A program made the position numbers and the translations under genes. Below are positions 57,301-64,000 of a stretch of 64,000 nt of DNA, in pieces. The first letter of the stretch is position 1, and the number at the start of each line of letters is the position of its first letter. This stretch comes from Ilex aquifolium. Taxonomy: Eukaryota; Streptophyta; Magnoliopsida; Aquifoliales; Aquifoliaceae. The DNA is taken from NCBI GenBank assembly GCA_951799425.1, contig OX637391.1:48517069-48581068 (forward strand), written 5' to 3'. The notes under the pieces were generated by a model that was not told the origin of the DNA, did no database searches, and saw nothing but the letters and a program-made list of their open reading frames with translations.

Positions 57301-60300
57301 GATCCCCCTCTCATTCGTGGAATCAGCAATATGGATCATCCTGACTTATTACACAATTGGGTTTGCTCCTGCTGCTAGTAGGTATGTGATTTCACATCCA
57401 TTCTTAAACATTATCGAGTAATTTTCATGCGTAAGTATGTGAAGTGGAGTGGTTGTTGAATGTAAATACATCGTTCAACAAACACCAGAACTGATGACAG
57501 CTATTCCAAAAGATTGCTTACATGATTTTGGAAGTTGGAATTGTGCAGGTTTTTTCGCCAATTTTTGGCCTTTTTTGGTCTACATCAGATGGCTTTGTCT
57601 CTCTTCCGATTCATTACGTCAATTGGAAGAACACAGGTGAACGCAAACACTCTTGGCACCTTTACACTGCTCATGGTTTTTGTCCTTGGTGGATTCATTG
57701 TTGCCAAAGGTTAGTGTTTTTGTCTTTGTACTGTGGGTACTTTTTTTTTTTTTGGCAGATGTGGTCTGATTCGGAAACTAGTGATAATGTTTAGTTCATA
57801 CATTTCAAAATGCAGTGGAAATTACTAAAGCAGTCATGTAACTCATTCTGCAGATGACATTGCACCATGGATGATATGGGGCTATTATGCTTCTCCTATG
57901 ATGTATGGACAGAATGCCATAGCCATCAATGAATTTCTTGACAAAAGATGGAGTACTGTAAGTTCAATGTTTCGTTTATATATATCTGTTTTTTTCTTTG
58001 TCCCAACTTAAATACTGACTTGTAATTATCTGATCATCTATGATAAACCACTTTGTTTTTTCCTACAGCCTAATACAGACCCAAGATTTCCAGAGCCTAC
58101 TGTTGGAAAGGTTCTTCTCAAGTCCAGGGGAATGTTTTTGGAAGACTATGTGTATTGGATTTGTGTCATTGCACTCTTTGGGTTTTCGCTTCTCTTCAAT
58201 ATTTGCTTCATTTTAGCACTGACGTACTTGAATCGTAAGAAAGCACTTTCATACTAATCAGCTTACAATTTATGGTGTTTTGATCTGGTTTGGTTTTAAC
58301 AATCTTTTGTGACTCAAATGCAGCTTTGGGAGATTCTAAATCAGTTATTCTAGATGAGGATGCTGAGAAAAAAAAGCCAGGCCTTAATTTAATGGAGGAC
58401 ACAGATAGGACTTCAGCATCTACAGCTCCGTCAGATGAAGGTTATTTACCTTTGCCTCCTAAGAATTCCGGTTTTTTAATCATCCCACTATGCTTGCACC
58501 ATTTTGGGAGTAATGCAGTCATGCTTGGGGGACAAATTTGTGCGAATTAGACCTTACTTGACTCAGATACATTGTGCAAGACTGTTAGTTTTGTGTATAT
58601 ATAGTTTTCTTTCTCTCTTGAAAGCCATGACATTCCTTTTTCCTTCTGCCCTTTAATTGCCACCTTAGTTATCTTGTTTATACAAGACTTTGTATTTTTT
58701 TTATATAAAAAAGAATTTTTAGAATAAAATCTTCTCATTGGTAAACATTACTTCAACTAGTTGCATTTTATTGCATAGGCCTTTCCTCCTTCATGAACCT
58801 CATGAATAGAACTGCAAATGCAGTATGGGGATGCAAAAAGGTAACGTCTCTAAATACCTATTTGGAGGTTGAGAATGACAGCAAAGAGTGTGGCATATTT
58901 GTATCTGGAAACTGAAGACATTAGCACTTGAAGATGATTTTTTTTTGCCAAAAATTAACTTTCAGATTGTGGACATTCTTATATTTTGAAACCGTCCTTT
59001 ATTTCTAGCTGCTGATTGAACCTGAATGATTGCAGGAATAGATATGGCAGTAAGGAACACTCCAGGGCGTACCCACTTAGGCGGTGCAGATAATTCAGCG
59101 AACAAAAGAGGGATGGTGCTGCCTTTCCAACCCTTGTCACTTGCATTTAATCATGTGAATTACTACGTTGACATGCCTGCTGTAAGTCAACTATCCTGAA
59201 TTTTAAATCTTATAAGTAACTATGATAGGATATTATTTTCTTCCATGTCTTTTTTTTAAGGTAGCATCACCCAAATCTTAAAAGATGACTCCCGAGAATC
59301 CATGCATATCCAAAAATAATTATCCATTGAAAAAATGGACAGATGTACCTTTTTTTTTTTCTTTTCTTTCATGCTACTTGAATAATTAGTGCTGTATTTA
59401 GCTAGCCATTGTTGGTACGAGTGGAAAATTTGGCTCATTATGAATATTTCTTTTGACTTGGACCTTAACAATAATTGATTAATATCTCAGAATTTTTTAG
59501 ATGACTACTATTTTCCTTCTGGATCTTTTCAAAATGATTCGAGTTTGATGCTCATCAACTTAAGTCTCCATGAATCAAATAAACATTTTCATAAAAGGGT
59601 ACTATGGTTTCGAGAAACTTAGACTGTGAACCAATGATATATTACAGAAATCAGGTAAACAATTGACATTGTCAATAATATGGCTTGTATCAGGAAATGA
59701 AGAACCAAGGAATAGAGGAAACTCGTCTCCAACTGTTACGAGATGTCAGTGGTGCTTTTAGGCCTGGTGTTCTGACAGCATTGGTTGGTGTAAGTGGTGC
59801 TGGAAAGACCACTTTAATGGATGTGTTAGCAGGAAGAAAAACTGGTGGAAACATTGAAGGAAGTATCAGCATTTCTGGTTACCCAAAGAACCAAGCAACT
59901 TTTGCTCGTGTCAGTGGTTACTGTGAACAGAATGATATCCATTCTCCGCATGTTACGGTTTATGAATCTCTTGTGTACTCTGCCTGGTTGCGTCTTGCTC
60001 CAGATGTAAATACAAAAACTCGAGAGGTTAGTTGTTTGTTACCTATCCCTCTAGCCATTGTTCCTAATCTTGCAGTTCATTTGGTCTGTTTTTTCTTGCC
60101 AACCTTAAACTGGGATCATGCATCTCTAATGAAGTATACACCACCACTTCTTTGATTTGTCACCGAAACCTTATTTCTTTGTTCCTCCTCTTCCAATTTG
60201 CGTAGTTTGATTTTCTTGGCAATGTTCCACTGCAATGAGGCATCCACCATAAAGTTTACGTTATGACATTTTCTCTTTCTGCTTTTTTCATCATAAGTAG

Positions 60301-63300
60301 GGTCTTTGAGGCAAGGAAACATGTCTAGGAAGCTCAAATTCGTATGCTTCACAAAATTCATCTTTTGACATGCATTGATATTTACTTTGATATATATATA
60401 TATATATATATATGTTTTGTTCTTCTATGACTGATGATTTCAGTATTGCAACACATCTAATGACTTAGTTTTCAGATAATGTGCACGAAGTGATTAATTT
60501 TGATTTTTTTGTGCTTTAGATGTTTGTCGAGGAGGTAATGGACTTGGTCGAGTTGAACCCACTAAGGGACTCTTTGGTGGGCCTTCCAGGAGTCGATGGC
60601 CTCTCAACTGAACAGAGAAAGAGGCTCACCATAGCAGTGGAATTGGTTGCTAATCCCTCCATCATCTTCATGGATGAGCCCACATCAGGCCTTGATGCTA
60701 GAGCTGCTGCTATTGTGATGCGAACTGTGAGAAACACAGTAGATACAGGTAGAACTGTTGTCTGCACAATTCACCAGCCAAGCATCGATATCTTTGAAGC
60801 TTTTGATGAGGTAGTTATCAATTGCAAGCTTTTTGCATTTTAAATTTTCAAATTATATGATCCCCATGTAGTCTCTGCTGCTTTTCTATTCTAATATTAT
60901 TCTATGCAGCTTTTATTGATGAAAAGAGGAGGACAAGTCATTTATGCTGGACCTCTTGGTCACCACTCTCACTTGCTAGTAAAATATTTTGAAGTGAGTG
61001 TTAGTCTCTGTAAATTTGGGTTGATGCCTATGATTCTCCTATAATTATGTTGCTGGTAATAATAAATCTGTGAACTCTTGCAGTCCATTCCTGGAGTTAC
61101 TAAAATCCGAGATGGTTATAATCCTGCTACATGGATGCTGGAAATCAGTTCTGCCACAGTAGAGGCTCAACTTGATGTGGACTTTGCAGAAATTTATGCG
61201 AACTCTGATCTGTATCGGTATGTAGATTGTAAACTACAATGATCAGATCCCATATTTTAAATACTTTAAGTCTGCTTTGGGGTAGGTCCGTATGGTTTGA
61301 AAACGCTTTGTGCAATGAATGACCAAAACTTGTAAAGCAATTCACACACTTCGCCAAGCTTCGTGAGACTAAATCACTCTTAGTAAGCCCCTTTAATCCC
61401 GCACATTCTCCTGTGGGATCCATCCACATTTCCAGACCCAATCAATGTGGGATTCAGAAGGATGTAGGATGGCTCCCACCATGCTAGCGTCCATTGCCTC
61501 AACCCACCACCATGTTAGCACCGAGGTGAAGAAGGGTTGCACAGATTACGTGGCCTCTCAGCACCATGAGGCTTAATGGCATTCTTATCTCTGGACCCAC
61601 ATCATACAGTATTTTAGGGTTTATGTCTGGTCTTTAACAAACGACATCCAATGAAGGTCAAAAACTTGACTTCACCAAGGGATTTGGGAGAGGATCAGTC
61701 CATAAACAATGCAATCTCATGAATTTATATTGGTTCCATCATCCGATTTATTGCTGAGTGAATCTTATTATATTGCCCGCCCCCCAAACAGGAGGAATCA
61801 AGAACTTATTAAGGACCTCAGCACTCCGGCACCAGGGTCTCAGGACCTACGTTTCCCTACCAAATACTCCCAACCCTTCTTTGCTCAATGCAAGGCTTGC
61901 TTCTGGAAACAGCATTTGTCCTATTGGAGGAACCCACAGTACAATGCCATCCGGTTTTTCATGACAACAATTATTGGCGTTATATTCGGAATTATATTCT
62001 GGAAAAAAGGACGTAAAATGTAAGTAACTTTTTCGCCAATGTACTTTGCAATCATAAGAACTTGATGGTTGCTTGTTCATTTTACACCAAATTACAACCA
62101 CCAACAGGGAGAAACAACAAGACCTGCTGAATCTATTGGGAGCTATGTATTCTGCTGTTATGTTTCTTGGAGGAACAAACACTTCTTCCGTGCAGTCTGT
62201 CGTGGCAGTTGAAAGGACAGTCTTCTATCGTGAAAGAGCAGCGGGGATGTATTCAGCATTGCCTTATGCATTTGCTCAGGTAACATCTTTAAGTACACAA
62301 TAGCCTTTAAAATTTCTCAATCATAAGCATATGACAGCATTGCCAAACTGGTCCCTGATATGTTATGCTTTGCAGGTGGCCATAGAGACCATTTATATTG
62401 CGATCCAAACTTTTATTTACAGTCTACTACTTTACTCGATGATTGGATTCCACTGGCAACCTGACAAGTTCTTTTGGTTCTACTACTACGTATTTATGTG
62501 CTTTGTCTACTTCACATTGTATGGGATGATGCTTGTAGCACTCACTCCAAGCTACCAGATTGCTGCCATTGTTATGTCATTCTTCCTCAGCTTCTGGAAT
62601 TTATTCTCTGGTTTCCTTGTCCCCAGGACAGTAAGTACACAACCGAAAAACATGAGAACTATTTACCTTCATTTTCAAATGATCGATGCACACATGCAGA
62701 CTTCCATCTTGCTTCAGTAAAGTTGTTGAGATGTCAATTTTCAAAATCACTTTATGTTGTTGCAATTTGAGGACACTATCAAGATTATAAGTGTTTTCAA
62801 AAAATTGGTTCACTTTTTTGGCAGAAGGATATAACGTTGTAATCCTTTAATGCACAGTTATGAAAAGGCAGTTTTGATGATATGGGAAACGAAAAAAGAC
62901 TCTTTAAATGCTCAAATCCATGAATTTTTCAGTTTGATGTCTTATTGTTTGTAAATGCTACCTTCACCGCTGAAGGGCTTTTGGAAAATCTTCTCATGCT
63001 TTTGGAAATTCTTTTCATGAAAGATAATCTAACTGTTTTTGACTTCTTCATATATGCAGCAAATCCCAGTTTGGTGGAGTTGGTATTACTGGGGTTCTCC
63101 AGTGGCATGGACAATATATGGCCTTGTCACATCTCAGGTGGGTGACAAGACTGATCTAATGCAGGTACCCGGGTTAGGCGACGTACCAGTTAAGGACTAC
63201 CTTAAAGATTTCTTAGGTTATAACTACAACTTTCTCCCAGCTGTTGCCTTGGCGCATCTTGGTTGGGCAGTTCTCTTCTGTGTCATCTTTGCCTACGGCA

Positions 63301-63329
63301 TCAAGTTTCTTAACTTCCAAAGAAGATAA
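54308..63329 (+). CDS. Full-size ABCG transporter (pleiotropic drug resistance type)
   Basis: Twenty exons: 54308-54708, 54831-54951, 55325-55413, 55649-55733, 55845-56135, 56223-56313, 56481-57381, 57549-57709, 57854-57957, 58069-58234, 58324-58440, 59036-59181, 59694-60026, 60520-60810, 60910-60993, 61084-61217, 61792-62019, 62108-62279, 62376-62630 and 63060-63329. Total 4440 bp, 1479 residues, every junction in phase. The order is NBD1-TMD1-NBD2-TMD2, the reverse arrangement of PDR proteins. NBD1: Walker A 'GPPGAGKTT' (about 209-217), signature '[13 protein letters not shown]', Walker B '[12 protein letters not shown]'. NBD2: Walker A 'GVSGAGKTT' (about 923-931), '[15 protein letters not shown]', '[12 protein letters not shown]'. 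Plant members export terpenoids, phenolics, hormones or cuticle precursors across the plasma membrane; the substrate cannot be read here. The Ser/Arg-rich N-terminus recalls NpPDR2-like members. The start ATG follows the in-frame upstream one by six codons; both sit after the leader acceptor. Confidence 0.95.
61218..61791. other. ABCG intron 16, unusually GC-rich insert
   Basis: Unlike the AT-rich neighbouring introns, 61320-61610 has higher GC and phrases such as 'ttcgccaagcttcgtgagac' and 'ctgtgggatccatccacatt'. It may be an old transposon fragment. No frame or ends were recognised. Confidence 0.4.
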
Positions 63330-64000
63330 GAACATTAGGACTCACAGAAATTGCCTTATACATAGAATTTCTATATATAAACTGAGAAAGAAAAGAGAAT
63401 CAGGAGCTTGTGTTTTTTTCTTTAGACTTTCTTTTAGTAAATATTCAGAGCTTGTGCATGTCACTATTTGTGTTTTCTATATTAATGAAAGCTGCATTGT
63501 TTGAATTAATAGGTGTCCGTATTCCCTCTTTTTTTCATGTATTTGCCACCAGAAAGTTCCATCTTTGTGCGCATGTGTACGTTCTTTAGAGTAGAATGGA
63601 GTAAAGATGTTTTGATCTTTCTTTCCACCAAAGTTACCACTGCTTGCTTTTTTTTTTTTTTTCTGTTAGTCAAATGACCAAAATTTCTTCATCAACCTTC
63701 TTCTTTTGTCTGTTTTTTGAGCATAATGAGTGTATACAATAGATGCCTTCAAAAGCATGAATGTTTTCTCAAAATTATCTCAAGTACAAGCATCATAGGG
63801 AGGAGGAACAAATTCAGTCAAATGAGCACTACGTCGGTGACTAGATACGTTTATTCTCTCGAATGTTTTGTTGTTGGTTATTTTACAGAACAAGAAAGCA
63901 GTGCACAAAAGTTGTGTGATTATAGACCATTAAGGGGACTTGATGTATTGGTGAGTCAAAAGGGATACTCAAATTAAGAGTAGAGTCCCGTATATATAGT
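63330..64000. other. ABCG 3' flank
   Basis: Untranslated region and downstream DNA. A plausible poly-A signal region ('attaatgaaagc') lies near 63481. A T-run lies at 63649-63661. No further gene before the window ends. Confidence 0.45.

Overview
The window is nuclear DNA of a flowering plant, most likely a eudicot. It is AT-rich and gene-poor, its genes are spliced with GT-AG introns, and it is dense in plant-type transposable elements. Two ordinary cellular genes frame it. On the minus strand (7142-14726) lies a six-exon GH100 neutral/alkaline invertase of 649 residues with a probable plastid transit peptide. On the plus strand (54308-63329) lies a 20-exon full-size ABCG/PDR transporter of 1479 residues. 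Both were assembled exon by exon; every junction keeps the reading frame.

Layout. 1-2658: the 5' part of a minus-strand Ty3/Gypsy element (LTR, primer site, gag, then a composite tandem array instead of a visible pol). 3350-6133: a second, decayed Gypsy copy, with an 830-bp hAT element inserted just inside its LTR. 7142-15780: invertase gene and leader. 15.8-18.1 kb: two copies of one SINE family. 18108-21035: a PIF/Harbinger element with both genes open (DDE transposase and Myb/SANT-like protein). 22.7-24.2 kb: a Tourist-like MITE, a SINE and a hAT fragment. 26169-32792: a terminal-inverted-repeat element hosting a complete Mutator-like element (MULE, 26917-32129) with a perfect 9-bp target duplication. 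32.9-42 kb: a relative of the host element, satellites and several hAT elements. 43105-45054: an almost perfectly palindromic 1.95-kb element with a 10-bp target duplication. 45.3-50.5 kb: nested MITEs, a SINE interrupted by a hAT MITE, and a Gypsy pol tail. 53.9-63.3 kb: the ABCG gene with a duplicated leader segment.

The most interesting unit is the MULE. Besides a roughly 930-residue transposase it carries a convergent two-exon gene for a 117-residue protein with a GRF-type zinc finger and one membrane segment. Each gene starts near its own terminal repeat, the layout known from maize MuDR (mudrA/mudrB). Both terminal repeats carry the same E2F-like site. The second most interesting unit is the palindromic element at 43105-45054. 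Each arm carries five short hairpins built from TGACGT half-sites, and its centre has grown by a tandem repeat of exact 255-bp period.

Limits: no database search, transcript or alignment software was used. Coordinates were counted by hand and splice junctions may be off by a base or two, although phases were checked for the five multi-exon genes.
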